64,000 nt of DNA from Candidatus Zixiibacteriota bacterium (GTDB lineage: Bacteria; Zixibacteria; MSB-5A5; JAABVY01), in contig DSEQ01000036.1 in assembly GCA_011056555.1 (NCBI GenBank), forward strand, positions 109,660 to 173,659, written 5' to 3'. The notes beneath the pieces are model-generated. The model was given only the letters and a program-made list of their open reading frames with translations, was not told where the DNA came from and searched no databases. The position numbers and the translations under genes are program-made. This document shows positions 26,061 through 35,467 of this stretch, in pieces. The first letter of the stretch is position 1. Each line of letters opens with the position of its first letter.

Positions 26061-27407
26061 TCAATATTCGATTGTACCCAAAGCCTTCTCGAGACTGGCG
26101 ATGGCGAGGTTTAGATTATACTCTGAATCTATAAGATCAGATTCTGCAGTCTTCAGGGAGACCTCCGCATTCAAAAGATCCAGAATTGTGGCGGCGCCCA
26201 GCGAATATTTTTCCTGCGCCAGTTTGTAATCTTCCTGAGCCGAAGCCAGCTTGTCGCCGGAAACCTCCATAGCCAGCTGGGCCCGCTCCAGGTTCAGATA
26301 TGATTGCGTAACCAGGAGCTTCAAATTATTGACGTAATTGTGATAGTTGAACTTGTCCGTATTGAGCGAGGCCCTGGCGGTCGATACGTTTCTTTTAGTC
26401 AGGAAGCGGTCGAAGATATTCAGGCTCAAAGTTAGACCATAACGATAATTGTGGTTGGCGCTGTAAATATCACCAAATTCAAATGCACCGGCTTGATAGT
26501 ATGATGTGCTGAAATTGAAATTGAGATTAGGCAAAAAACCTCCCCAGGCGGCACGTACACTGTTTCTGGAGGCATCCAATGAGGCCTTAAGCGATTGCAA
26601 AGTGGGATTGTTGTCTATTGCCACCGCGAGCGAGTTTTCCAGCGTATAGTCAGTTTCGCGCACGATGACTGAGGAATCAACACGGTACTGTTGCTCGATA
26701 TCGATGCCTACCAGGTAATTCAGGTTTGCCATGGCGACCTTGTAGTTGTTCTCGGCATTGATCAGGTTTAACCTGGCCTCTCCCTCGGAAACGCGCGCCT
26801 TGAGAACGTCGGAGAGTGCCGCCGATCCCAGTTCATAACGCGTCTCGGTTATACGCAACTGCTCCCGGCTTCTCTCCAGCGCCTTTCTCTGAACATCAGC
26901 CAGCTTCATCGTCTGCAACACCTCGTAGTAGCCGGTCCTGATATCATAAACAGCATTTATGACTTCATTACTATAATTCTTTTCTACTGCTCTCTTGTTA
27001 TGTCTGTTGGCCCTGAGGGTGAAGTAATCCGAGAAACCGTTGAACAGATTTTGATTGATATTCAATGACGTGCTGTAGCTCTCATTGACATATACCGGAA
27101 TTGGCTGACCATCTGGAGTTTCAATATATTCTGCAACTGTTGGCCTCGAATTCCAGTTATAGCCCAGACTGGTGGTCACACTCGGCAAGAAGCTGCCATA
27201 ATCTGTCCAGAGAGTGTTGTTTATCTGAGATAGACTCTGTTCCGCCCGCACAATATCCGGATCGTTATTCAGACCCTTCTCAATACATTCCTCAAGAGTG
27301 AGAAGCGGCAGGTCATCCTGCGCATTCAAGGTCTGCGACGGCAGCAATGCCGTCAATATAAAAGCAAGAGTGAACATAATAATCTTTGGTATTAAGCTTC
27401 CGCTCAT
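26061..27407 (-). CDS. TolC-family outer membrane efflux channel
   Basis: 448 residues from ATG 27407, with AGGAGG seven bases upstream; the longer frame to 27467 is not needed. Signal peptide MSGSLIPKIIMFTLAFILTA. The mature protein has two outer membrane efflux repeats, LPLLTLEECIEKGLNNDPDI at the start, tandem helix-rich segments, and near the C-terminus LASAQEDYKLAQEKYSLGAA followed by ILDLLNAEVSLKTAESDLID, the usual TolC signature. First gene of the exporter operon, with a strong promoter at 27585-27613. Confidence 0.94.
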   Translation of the reverse strand: MSGSLIPKIIMFTLAFILTALLPSQTLNAQDDLPLLTLEECIEKGLNNDPDIVRAEQSLSQINNTLWTDYGSFLPSVTTSLGYNWNSRPTVAEYIETPDGQPIPVYVNESYSTSLNINQNLFNGFSDYFTLRANRHNKRAVEKNYSNEVINAVYDIRTGYYEVLQTMKLADVQRKALERSREQLRITETRYELGSAALSDVLKARVSEGEARLNLINAENNYKVAMANLNYLVGIDIEQQYRVDSSVIVRETDYTLENSLAVAIDNNPTLQSLKASLDASRNSVRAAWGGFLPNLNFNFSTSYYQAGAFEFGDIYSANHNYRYGLTLSLNIFDRFLTKRNVSTARASLNTDKFNYHNYVNNLKLLVTQSYLNLERAQLAMEVSGDKLASAQEDYKLAQEKYSLGAATILDLLNAEVSLKTAESDLIDSEYNLNLAIASLEKALGTIEY

Positions 27408-27584
27408 TATTACCTCCTGTATGTTGCAAAGGAATATTCTTTTCGTTTTTTGATGGGGATGGAGCATATTTTGATCTTATCCTGAGGCGTGTTCCATTTC
27501 AATTTCGGGATTGATTAAAAGCAAACCATTGCCCTTTCGTCGGTATAACCGGCTTCGTATGAACATTTTCCTAATAAATGACGT

Positions 27585-27613
27585 ATATTATGCCCATTTG
27601 TTTCAATATTCAA
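27585..27613 (-). promoter_or_regulatory. Promoter of the tolC-macA-macB-like operon
   Basis: On the minus strand TTGAAT (27613-27608) and TAATAT (27590-27585) are separated by 17 bases, and lie about 180 bases before the tolC-type start. The rest of the 303-base gap (27408-27710) is AT-rich and shows no gene. Confidence 0.55.
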
Positions 27614-27710
27614 ACCCGTCTGAATCCGTTTAAATAATCCCGCATACAATAAAATAGACAGACCAAACATAAATTCCTTGCATCAAACGGATATTTTATT
27701 CATAAAATTT

Positions 27711-28439
27711 TCAAGCCGCCATCATATCCGAGGAGAAGCTCTCCATAAACGAACCGAACAGGCCAAAGAAAGTGAAAACCACAAGATACAGGGGAAACAA
27801 CCACGCCGCAGTTCGGACCCGGCTGTGTCCGTATAATACGGACAGTCCGATGGTGGTCAGAAGAAGGCTCCAGATTGTAAAAACATTGAAAATGCCAAGC
27901 CAGTTACCCATAAAAGTGTGGCGCATCTCTTCTGTCAGCAGAACAGCCGGGCTGAATGAAAATTCAGGAACCTGGAACGCCCATGATATGATCGAGGTCA
28001 GAATAATCCCCAGCGCCGAGGGCATGAATGCATATGCCGTCACATTCAATACCTGCCGGTAATCGGCTCTGCCTCCCAGTACAAAATTTTCGAAAAACAT
28101 AAATATGAGCGCCGGTAACACAATTGCCGCCAGGGCAAATATGGGCACAAAAATGAATATGAAAACATAGGCCATGACCGTTATAGCGGCATCCAATTTT
28201 TCCTGATCCATTCCCAGAAGAACCGATTCCTGCGCCGCATCGTCTACTGCCGGAAGCTGCACCAGCATGGATAACACCAGGACCAAAGACAGGACTACAA
28301 ATGGATAGAGCCAGACATGCCCCGATTCGACAATCGATCTGAAAGCGCTCGTGGGTGAGGTCAGCATCTCGGCCACCTGCCGCAAACCGGCTTTCCTTCT
28401 CGGCTCCACTATTTCGCTATAGATATCGTGCATATTCAC
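27711..28439 (-). CDS. Yip1-domain integral membrane protein
   Basis: 242 residues with a soluble N-terminus (EMLTSPTSAFRSIVESG, the typical entry motif) and about five membrane helices. The helices are WLYPFVVLSLVLVLSMLV, AYVFIFIFVPIFALAAIVLP with FFENFVLGG, YAFMPSALGIILTSIISW, a fourth around NVFTIWSLLLTTIGLSVLYG and a fifth near the C-terminus. This matches the bacterial Yip1/DUF1282-like superfamily. The function in bacteria is not known. It starts 130 bases from hppA and is presumably monocistronic. Confidence 0.75.
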   Translation of the reverse strand: MNMHDIYSEIVEPRRKAGLRQVAEMLTSPTSAFRSIVESGHVWLYPFVVLSLVLVLSMLVQLPAVDDAAQESVLLGMDQEKLDAAITVMAYVFIFIFVPIFALAAIVLPALIFMFFENFVLGGRADYRQVLNVTAYAFMPSALGIILTSIISWAFQVPEFSFSPAVLLTEEMRHTFMGNWLGIFNVFTIWSLLLTTIGLSVLYGHSRVRTAAWLFPLYLVVFTFFGLFGSFMESFSSDMMAA

Positions 28440-28514
28440 CTCCAGGCTAAAATCAGATAGGAAAAATGATGGCTAATGTCAATGAAAATGTTGTTCTTTT
28501 AGGGCGCGGCAATA

Positions 28515-28545
28515 CAAAAAAGGCCACCCGGATGGATGGCCTTTG
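28515..28545 (-). terminator. Terminator of the pyrophosphatase gene
   Basis: AAAGGCCA (28519-28526) pairs with TGGCCTTT (28537-28544), with CC/GG extension in the loop. On the minus strand six T follow. It sits 24 bases past the hppA stop. Confidence 0.85.
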
Positions 28546-28568
28546 TATCTTATATCAGGCATCGATTC

Positions 28569-30626
28569 TTATAATTTCGTGAAAACACCGGCGCTGGCCA
28601 GAACCAGAGAAACCATAGCCATGAGCTTAATGAGAATATTCATGGATGGGCCGGATGTATCCTTGAAGGGGTCACCTACGGTGTCGCCCACGACGGCTGC
28701 TTTATGAGCTTCGGAACCTTTGCCGCCCAGATTACCGGCCTCGATATATTTCTTGGCGTTATCCCATGCGCCGCCGCCATTAGACATCATCAGCGCCATG
28801 AGCACACCGGTTAAGGTCGCGCCCGCCAGGAGACCGCCCAGAGCGTATGCTCCGAGAGTCAGGCCGACTATGACCGGCACGATAACCGCCAGCAGGCCGG
28901 GGATGATCATTTCCTGCAACGCACCGGTGGTGGCAATTGCCACACAGCGCGGTGAATCGGGCTTGGCCTTACCTTCCATCAAGCCGGGAATTTCCCTGAA
29001 CTGGCGCCTGACTTCATGCACCATCTTGAACGCGGCACGTCCGACCGCAGTCATGGTTAGGGAGGCGATCAAGAACGGGAGTATACCGCCAATAAAGAGC
29101 CCGACAATAACTTTGACATCCATCAGGTCGATACCGGCAAATTTTTCATCTGTGTGTAAATCCACTGCTTGAGTATAGGCCGAGAACAGGGCTAGGGCTG
29201 TAAGGGCTGCCGAGCCGATGGCGAAGCCTTTGCCGATAGCGGCTGTAGTATTTCCAAGGGCGTCGAGACGATCAGTGATAGCGCGCACATCTTTGCCCAG
29301 ACCGGCCATCTCAGTAATGCCGCCGGCATTATCGGCCACAGGACCGTAAGCATCGACCGACATGGTAACGCCGATCGTAGCCAGCATACCGACTGCGGCA
29401 ATCCCGATTCCATACAGGTTGGCGACCTGATAACCAATGTAAACAGCAACACATATAACCAGCAATGGAAGCGCAACCGATTCCATGCCGACCGCAAGAC
29501 CTGTGATGATGTTTGTACCGGGACCGGTTTCGGAAGCGCGGGCGATTTTTCTGATGGGCCCCGCAGCAGTATAATACTCGGTCAGAAGGCCCAGAGTGAT
29601 ACCGCAGAAATTACCGGTCAGCACGGCCCAGAATATTTTGGTGCTCAATCCCAGCTGATTGACGATAACATAGGTCGCTATCAGCATCACCACAGCCCCG
29701 ACATAGGTCACAATTCGCAATGTAGCGGCAGGATTCATTTTCGAGAAAATCCTGACCGAAACAATACCCAGCATGGAGGCCACAATACCTGCCATTACCA
29801 CAAGCAGCGGCAAAGCCATCAAACCTGTCGTCACAGCGGCCTCACCTGTTCCCCCGGCCGCCAGACTCCGCAGGACCGCGGGGGCAGCAGTGGCTCCCAG
29901 GATTATGGTGGCAATAACTGAACCGACATACGATTCAAAAAGGTCGGCTCCCATACCGGCCACATCACCCACATTGTCGCCCACATTATCAGCGATAACT
30001 GCCGGATTGCGCGGATCATCTTCGGGAATTCCGGCCTCGACCTTTCCGACCAGGTCAGCACCGACATCGGCGGATTTGGTGAAGATTCCACCGCCGACAC
30101 GGGCGAAGAGTGCGATTGATGAGGCGCCCATACCGAAGCCGGTAATTGTATTTACCGTATCCGGATCGGGTTTGCCAAAGAAGTAGTAGAATATTCCGAC
30201 TCCCAGAAGGCCCAGGGCGGCCACCGACATGCCCATAACCGCTCCTCCCGAAAAAGCTATGGTCAGAGCCGCTGACTGTCCCTTCTCGGCAGCAGCATTG
30301 GCTGTCCTGACGTTGGCCAACGTGGCCGAGTTCATGCCGAAATATCCAGCCGTCATTGAGAGAAAGGCGCCGCATACGAATGCAATCGATGTATTCCATG
30401 ATGTATCCACGAATAATCCCAGAAGCGCGGCTACGATTATTATGAAGATCAGGAGTATGGAATACTCCCTTTTCAGGAATACCATGGCGCCCTTATGGAT
30501 AGTGTCTGCCAGCTCCTTAAGATTTTCTCCTCCCGCCTTCTGGGCTTTAATCCAGAAATTCAGAATGAGGGCAAAAAGGAGACCGGCCAAACCGAAAATT
30601 GCGGCGTAAATGCCTAAGCTGTCCAT
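28569..30626 (-). CDS. hppA: Membrane-bound, cation-pumping pyrophosphatase (likely K+-dependent, Na+-pumping type)
   Basis: 685 residues and about 16 helices, the normal size. The active-site motifs are present: [58 protein letters not shown] and, near the C-terminus, [15 protein letters not shown]. The sequence [11 protein letters not shown] has Ala where K+-independent enzymes carry Lys, which by family knowledge indicates a K+-dependent enzyme, usually pumping Na+. The enzyme couples pyrophosphate hydrolysis to ion export across the inner membrane. AAGGGA lies 10 bases before the ATG. Ion specificity is an inference. Confidence 0.96.
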   Translation of the reverse strand: MDSLGIYAAIFGLAGLLFALILNFWIKAQKAGGENLKELADTIHKGAMVFLKREYSILLIFIIIVAALLGLFVDTSWNTSIAFVCGAFLSMTAGYFGMNSATLANVRTANAAAEKGQSAALTIAFSGGAVMGMSVAALGLLGVGIFYYFFGKPDPDTVNTITGFGMGASSIALFARVGGGIFTKSADVGADLVGKVEAGIPEDDPRNPAVIADNVGDNVGDVAGMGADLFESYVGSVIATIILGATAAPAVLRSLAAGGTGEAAVTTGLMALPLLVVMAGIVASMLGIVSVRIFSKMNPAATLRIVTYVGAVVMLIATYVIVNQLGLSTKIFWAVLTGNFCGITLGLLTEYYTAAGPIRKIARASETGPGTNIITGLAVGMESVALPLLVICVAVYIGYQVANLYGIGIAAVGMLATIGVTMSVDAYGPVADNAGGITEMAGLGKDVRAITDRLDALGNTTAAIGKGFAIGSAALTALALFSAYTQAVDLHTDEKFAGIDLMDVKVIVGLFIGGILPFLIASLTMTAVGRAAFKMVHEVRRQFREIPGLMEGKAKPDSPRCVAIATTGALQEMIIPGLLAVIVPVIVGLTLGAYALGGLLAGATLTGVLMALMMSNGGGAWDNAKKYIEAGNLGGKGSEAHKAAVVGDTVGDPFKDTSGPSMNILIKLMAMVSLVLASAGVFTKL

Positions 30627-30663
30627 GTGCGATTTCCCTTCTTGTGAATTAATTCACTTTAAT

Positions 30664-30691
30664 TTAAACCGGCCTACTTGCATAAGCCGGT
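30664..30691 (-). terminator. Terminator candidate after the lipoprotein gene
   Basis: ACCGGC (30668-30673) and GCCGGT (30686-30691) form a six-base stem with a 12-base loop, followed on the minus strand by TTTAAATT. It falls between the lipoprotein stop and hppA. Confidence 0.5.
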
Positions 30692-30730
30692 CTTTATTGA
30701 ACTTACTTATTTCCAAACCACGTCTTATCG

Positions 30731-31780
30731 TTAATCTTCTCTGGCAGTCCGTGTCACCTGAATAGTGGGCAGGTTTATATATCTATTGCCCATCGTGATC
30801 TGCTTGTGGGCTTTGCTTATCTTCCTGTCACTTGGCCCGGTCAGGAAAGGAAGATTGCGCGACAGAAGTACAAGCGGAAACGGGTTCGCCTCATCCGGGT
30901 CAGGATACGGTTCCAGCGTGATGAAAACCTGCGAGGCTGTGTCTCCCCTGTCTCCCACAAGTACGAGCGGGAAGCTGTCTATGATCCATGCAGGCGCATC
31001 GTCGGGCATCAGGAAATCCTCACCCGGGAGCAGGGGCGCATACTGGTTATCAATATAGGGATTGCTGTAGTCCCGGAACTGGGCATTTCGGAATTTGCCG
31101 AGCGAGAGAGGTTCTTCCCATCCCTGCATATATACCCAGCCTTCATAGGTCATATTGGCCTGCTGGGAAAGGGTCGGAACAAGCAGCCCCGGTGTCAGAG
31201 AATTGTAGCCGAAATCACCCGGGGTCACTTCGGCAAACCATAATCCGGAGATTTCATATGCCGCCGTATCACTTTCATCCAGATTGAAATCCGAGAGGCT
31301 GGTTAACACATAATAACCCGCAACCTCTGCAAACATCTCGTCAAACTTCATCCATAGAATCGGATACTCCTCTATAATCTGCGCCGACATGGCATAATTC
31401 AGGGTCCCCTCCTCATCGGTATCGGGATACGGCTCAAATGTGATAAACATCAGATTATAGTCGCTGGTGGTTTTACCCTCCGGCAGATTAAAAACGTCCG
31501 ATCTGGGGGAACCAAGAAGATCCAGAAATTCGTATGCATCATTATCCCAGAAGAATTTACCCAAACTGGCAATCGTGCTTTCATCCACGGTATCCGCAAC
31601 CCACAATTCATACACCAGCCCGTCATCCTCCATTAACGAAGGCAGACCTGCCGGCGCGAGCTTAAGTGCGGTGTTTCCAAGATCCTGAGGTCCATTTCCA
31701 TCATCATCGCATCCCAAAAACAAAAAACAGGCGCCAAGTAGAAGTGAGACCAAAACTGTGATTAGCGAATTCTTAAACAT
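30731..31780 (-). CDS. Putative lipoprotein with two related beta-domains
   Basis: 349 residues from ATG 31780, preceded by GGGAGG; the frame upstream to 31819 is not supported. An N-terminal helix ends in a lipobox (FLFLGC), then DDDGNGP linker. Two homologous modules follow. The first has GLVYELWVADTVDE, SLGKFFWDNDAYEF and FITFEPYPDTDE. The second has MTYEGWVYMQGWEE, LSLGKFRN and FITLEPYPDPDE. The pattern LxxWxxxxGxxxSLGxF with FExxPD resembles the C-terminal domain of RskA-type anti-sigma factors, but there is no cytosolic domain here. Function unknown; membrane-anchored on the periplasmic side. Confidence 0.65.
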   Translation of the reverse strand: MFKNSLITVLVSLLLGACFLFLGCDDDGNGPQDLGNTALKLAPAGLPSLMEDDGLVYELWVADTVDESTIASLGKFFWDNDAYEFLDLLGSPRSDVFNLPEGKTTSDYNLMFITFEPYPDTDEEGTLNYAMSAQIIEEYPILWMKFDEMFAEVAGYYVLTSLSDFNLDESDTAAYEISGLWFAEVTPGDFGYNSLTPGLLVPTLSQQANMTYEGWVYMQGWEEPLSLGKFRNAQFRDYSNPYIDNQYAPLLPGEDFLMPDDAPAWIIDSFPLVLVGDRGDTASQVFITLEPYPDPDEANPFPLVLLSRNLPFLTGPSDRKISKAHKQITMGNRYINLPTIQVTRTARED

Positions 31781-32065
31781 AGACTTCCCTCCCAAAGAGA
31801 TCAAAATATTAAAGTGCAAAATTAAGTTTAACTTATAGATGTGTCAAGTGAAAAAATGTTCAAACTACAGGCTCGTAAAGGTTAAGTTTTTATATCTATC
31901 AATATTAAAGCTATAGATATGTATTGACCGATAAATAATATATGTAAAATTCATGTATTTAGCAATCATGGAAATAAAACGCCAAAATTCAAAATAGACC
32001 CGATTCGGGATAATCAGCCTTGTGGCCGATTATAAGGGTTGGTGCTGAAAATCAAGGATGTAATC
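31781..32065. other. AT-rich divergent intergenic region
   Basis: About 285 bases between the lipoprotein gene (minus) and the PEGA/TPR gene (plus). It must carry promoters in both directions, but I see no convincing pair of boxes and no RNA gene. Confidence 0.4.
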
Positions 32066-34117
32066 ATGCCGGACAAAAATGCAGATGAAATCAAGATAGG
32101 CAAGCCTCGGAAAACCATCACAGGGGATTCATCTGATAGCGAAAGTGACCAGGATAAAGTCTCTGATTATCATAAACTTAGCTCGCAAGACCGGGATTCT
32201 GAAAAGGGTCTGGAAATAGAGCATGATCCGCCCCCGACCGGGGCTGACCCGTCCATTGATTTCAGCAGCTCCGATGACATCAATTATGAGTCCGATCCGG
32301 ATGATCGCCTGGAGACCACGGAGGTAATCGATGCGGTCGAGCCGCAGCCCTTGCCCGAATCCGACCTTATTCCGGCTCAGAGCGAAAATGTCGACATGGA
32401 GAACCAGCCTCCACCGGAAAAAGTCGAAAACAGTCTATCATCGACCGATAAAATCTATGTTATACCTGACGAAACCGTCTCAAGCATCGAACGCGATGAA
32501 TTAATCTCGAACTTGCAGAAAAAAATCCCCAACATTATCAAGCAGAAGCATGTTGAGCAACCGCCGGAACCCCTGAAAAAAAGACCGGAGGAATCCTGGG
32601 AAAAACGGCTGGAAAGGGAGATTTTACAGCAGCCCCAGGATTCGGAGCCGGAACCTGAAATTCTTCCTCCTGCTCCTCCCATGAGCCCGGAGAATACCGT
32701 AGACGGCATTGCTCAGTTCAGCGGTTCGCGGATCTATCTCCCCTCCATCATGAAAATAAAAAGCGGAGATGAAATTATCGTCCGGGGCAAGAAATTCCGG
32801 GCCAAAAAGAAAGCCTTTGAATGGAAGGGAATATACCTTGGCACCGCGCTGGGAATTATCATCATTCTGGCGGTAGCACTGGTGATTTCGCGGCCTCCCA
32901 TTCCCGTGATTCCCGGAAAAGTTGTCGGACAGGTCCTGAACGCCAAAACCGGCGAGGTCATTCCCAAAGCCCAGGTCGTAATCAATGAACAGGGCAAAAC
33001 ACTGTTTACAGATACTCATGGGTTGTTCGTTATCGACGGGCTCGATGCTGGCACCTGGTCGATTTCTGCCTCCAAGCCGCAGTATAAGTCTGCGGCGGTT
33101 AGTTTTGCCCACGCTCCCGGGGCAACCTCGATTCTAACATTGTCTCTCGATCCCTCCGTTGCAGTTGTGGAACAGGCTGCAAACAGAAAAGAGGAAAAGA
33201 AAGAGCAGTCTGCTGTAAAGGAAGTCGCAATTCCCAATTACGGCCAGCTTACCGTAATCGCGAATATTCCCCAGGCCAGGGTCATCGTGGACAACAAAAT
33301 ACTGGGGCCGGGAAACACAACATATTCCAACATAACTGCAGGCAAACATAAGCTCGTGGTGATGGCCCAGGGCTACAAGGAATTTTCGGGCACCGTGAAT
33401 ATCGAGCGAAATAAAAACAACAAAATCAATGTCGAGCTGGAAAAAATCAAAACCGCTTATGTGCCTTCCGAAATCACTTTTGAGGAATATTTGATAAAAG
33501 CGGATGCTATGGCCTCCAAGGGAGACTGGCAGGAAGCTATCGGGAATTATACCCTTGCCCTCGCCAAACATGAAGATGGTGACGCTTATTATAAGCGATC
33601 CCGTGCATACGTCCAGGTTGGCCAGCAAACGCAGGAGATCAATGATCTCTTTAAAGCCGCCCAGTTCTACACCAGCGAGGGACGTCTTCATCGCTCGGTT
33701 GAAAGTCTGAATGAGATTCTTGACTGGACCCCTGAGAATGCAAAAGCATACAGGGAGCGGGGCTTCGCGTATCTCAGGCTGGGCGATTTTGAACAGGCCA
33801 TCGATGACCTCAAAGAGGCGATCGATATAGATGATAAAGATTTCGATAATCATATGGCGCTGGGTGAAGCCTATTATATCATGGGCCAGCATAAGGACGC
33901 TTTAAAATATTTGAAGAAAGCCCGCAATATAGATGATTCCAATGCTCGGGTGTATGCCCTGGCGGCCCTGGCCTCGCTGGCCAGAGGAGATGAAGGTGAC
34001 GCAAAAAAATATTTCAAGGATTTTGAAATGAAGGCCGGCGAGCAGGACCGTGCCGAATTCGCCCGCGATCCTGACTGGCTGAAGCTGTCCGAGATTATGA
34101 GCGAGTACGATGATTGA
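32066..34117 (+). CDS. Membrane-anchored protein with carboxypeptidase-regulatory-like, PEGA and TPR domains
   Basis: 683 residues from ATG 32066 (AAGGA eight bases upstream); the frame opens at 32039. Residues about 1-255 are acidic, Pro/Ser-rich and disordered, presumably cytoplasmic. A single helix follows (YLGTALGIIIILAVALVI). The outer part has a carboxypeptidase-regulatory beta-sandwich (GKVVGQVLNAKTGEVIPKAQ and DTHGLFVIDGLDAGTWSISA), then a PEGA domain (GQLTVIANIPQARVIVDNK, AGKHKLVVMAQGYKEFSGTV). Tetratricopeptide repeats run from about 475 to the end (AYRERGFAYLRLGDFEQAID, ALGEAYYIMGQHKDALKYL). PEGA and TPR modules are protein- or surface-interaction units, so a scaffolding role in the envelope is inferred. 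It has its own terminator. Confidence 0.8.
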   Translation: MPDKNADEIKIGKPRKTITGDSSDSESDQDKVSDYHKLSSQDRDSEKGLEIEHDPPPTGADPSIDFSSSDDINYESDPDDRLETTEVIDAVEPQPLPESDLIPAQSENVDMENQPPPEKVENSLSSTDKIYVIPDETVSSIERDELISNLQKKIPNIIKQKHVEQPPEPLKKRPEESWEKRLEREILQQPQDSEPEPEILPPAPPMSPENTVDGIAQFSGSRIYLPSIMKIKSGDEIIVRGKKFRAKKKAFEWKGIYLGTALGIIIILAVALVISRPPIPVIPGKVVGQVLNAKTGEVIPKAQVVINEQGKTLFTDTHGLFVIDGLDAGTWSISASKPQYKSAAVSFAHAPGATSILTLSLDPSVAVVEQAANRKEEKKEQSAVKEVAIPNYGQLTVIANIPQARVIVDNKILGPGNTTYSNITAGKHKLVVMAQGYKEFSGTVNIERNKNNKINVELEKIKTAYVPSEITFEEYLIKADAMASKGDWQEAIGNYTLALAKHEDGDAYYKRSRAYVQVGQQTQEINDLFKAAQFYTSEGRLHRSVESLNEILDWTPENAKAYRERGFAYLRLGDFEQAIDDLKEAIDIDDKDFDNHMALGEAYYIMGQHKDALKYLKKARNIDDSNARVYALAALASLARGDEGDAKKYFKDFEMKAGEQDRAEFARDPDWLKLSEIMSEYDD

Positions 34118-34142
34118 GACAGAGGTCATCTGCTTGCCGCAT

Positions 34143-34180
34143 AAAAAATGCGCATCATATTAATCGGTGCGCATTTTTTT
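34143..34180. terminator. Bidirectional terminator between convergent genes
   Basis: AAAAAATGCGC (34143-34153) and GCGCATTTTTT (34169-34179) form a stem flanked by A and T runs. It can serve both the PEGA/TPR gene and the coiled-coil gene. Confidence 0.82.
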
Positions 34181-34212
34181 ATTTGCCGGTCGGCCGGAGT
34201 ATTCAACAGCCG

Positions 34213-34524
34213 TTAATCCGGTTCCACTGCATCATCGAACTCGCCCTTCTCCAATCCCTCGGCGATCCGGATCTCGATACGGTCCAGTTTATCGGTCAGA
34301 AATTTAAGGGTCTCCAGGATATCGAGCTGGTTATTCTCGAGGCCCTTCTGGTCAACCTTGATAGCCCTTATGTCGTCATGGATTTTTGATATCTCTTCCT
34401 GGATCTCCGATAGACGTTTTCTGAGGTAGTCAAGGTCCTCTTCGACAATCGTACCGACCGCATCGATCCCTTCCAGGATTTCCTGCTGCGGGTCGTCCTT
34501 GGCAGTTGCTTTTTTCTTAGGCAT
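34213..34524 (-). CDS. Small coiled-coil protein
   Basis: 103 residues from ATG 34524 (GGGGGTGA upstream). The basic start MPKKKATAKDD is followed by a long heptad-patterned helix (EEDLDYLRKRLSEIQEEISK, IHDDIRAIKVDQKGLEN, LTDKLDRIEIRIAEGLEK). No family is recognised. Its ATG overlaps the stop of the D,D-carboxypeptidase gene by one base, so it is co-translated with it and may be a cell-envelope or cytoplasmic partner. Small coiled-coil proteins cannot be assigned from sequence alone. Confidence 0.7.
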   Translation of the reverse strand: MPKKKATAKDDPQQEILEGIDAVGTIVEEDLDYLRKRLSEIQEEISKIHDDIRAIKVDQKGLENNQLDILETLKFLTDKLDRIEIRIAEGLEKGEFDDAVEPD

Positions 34525-35465
34525 CACTCACCCCCATCGGCTAATTTCTTGTCCAAATTTTCAAAGGCCCACCGGGCCAATTTACCGGTCTCCGAAAACC
34601 TGTATGAATTTGACGGCGCCCCCAGAACGACTGTTGTAATATCAGCGCCATGATCATCCTGCATCCGATTCACCAGACAATAACCGGAAGCGGAAATATA
34701 CCCGGTCTTGCCGCCGCAAACGTTCCATTTCGATTTTAGCATTCGGTTGGTATTACCGACCCGTATCAGTCTCTTATGGTTCAACGACCTGAACTCATAC
34801 AATCGCGTCGACAGCGCCGACTTTATAATAGGAAATTTCAAGGCATAATTCAAGAGTTTAACGCAGTCCCGGGCGGATGAAATATTGTGGTTGAATATTC
34901 CTGATGGGTCGATTACACTGGTGGAATCCATACCCAGCTTGCGGGCGGTCTGGTTCATCCTGCGTATGAATTCCGGGTAGGCCACACCGCTGGTGCGTGC
35001 CAGAGCTTTTATAGCCTGGTTATCGGAGGCAATCAGGGCGGCATAAAACAGGTCTTTGGCAAAAAATTTCTCGCCGATTTTCAGACGTGAGCCGGCCGAG
35101 GCCCGGGAATCCCATCTGGAGATCATTACCTTCTGGTTAAGGTCGAAGTCCATCTCGGCCAGAACCACCGCCGCCAGCAGTTTGGTAATCGATGCTATCG
35201 GCCTCCTGACCTCGCTTCTCTTTTCATACAGAACCTGATTTGTATTGTTATCAACTGTTATGGCGGAAACACATCTTAATCCCGGCGCGCTGGTCAGGTG
35301 CATGTCGGTCTTTACGAGTTCGACCGGCGGAAGTGAGTTTATTGTGTCGATGGTTGTGCCAGTACTGATGTAATTTACAGCAACACTACCCGACCCCTCC
35401 ATAAATCCAAGGCCGATATAAGCTATCACCCCTATGACCAAAAATCCCATTACCTTTTTTCTCAT
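34524..35465 (-). CDS. D-alanyl-D-alanine carboxypeptidase (PBP5-like, peptidase S11)
   Basis: About 313 residues from ATG 35465. The DUF72 gene ends at 35468 and GGGAG lies seven bases before this start. An N-terminal uncleaved-looking helix (VMGFLVIGVIAYIGLGF) anchors a periplasmic domain. The three penicillin-binding motifs are present: SITK (serine nucleophile in RRPIASITKLLAAV), SDN (LIASDNQAIK) and KTG (GGKTGYISASG). The enzyme trims the terminal D-Ala from muropeptides. The C-terminal PBP5 stalk domain is missing, so this is the short S11 form. It sits in an operon with DUF72 and a coiled-coil protein. Confidence 0.92.
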   Translation of the reverse strand: MRKKVMGFLVIGVIAYIGLGFMEGSGSVAVNYISTGTTIDTINSLPPVELVKTDMHLTSAPGLRCVSAITVDNNTNQVLYEKRSEVRRPIASITKLLAAVVLAEMDFDLNQKVMISRWDSRASAGSRLKIGEKFFAKDLFYAALIASDNQAIKALARTSGVAYPEFIRRMNQTARKLGMDSTSVIDPSGIFNHNISSARDCVKLLNYALKFPIIKSALSTRLYEFRSLNHKRLIRVGNTNRMLKSKWNVCGGKTGYISASGYCLVNRMQDDHGADITTVVLGAPSNSYRFSETGKLARWAFENLDKKLADGGE

Positions 35466-35467
35466 CC

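Noticed and set aside
32039..32065. TTG start for the PEGA/TPR gene
   Set aside because: The ATG at 32066 has AAGGA eight bases upstream, while the TTG has no ribosome site.
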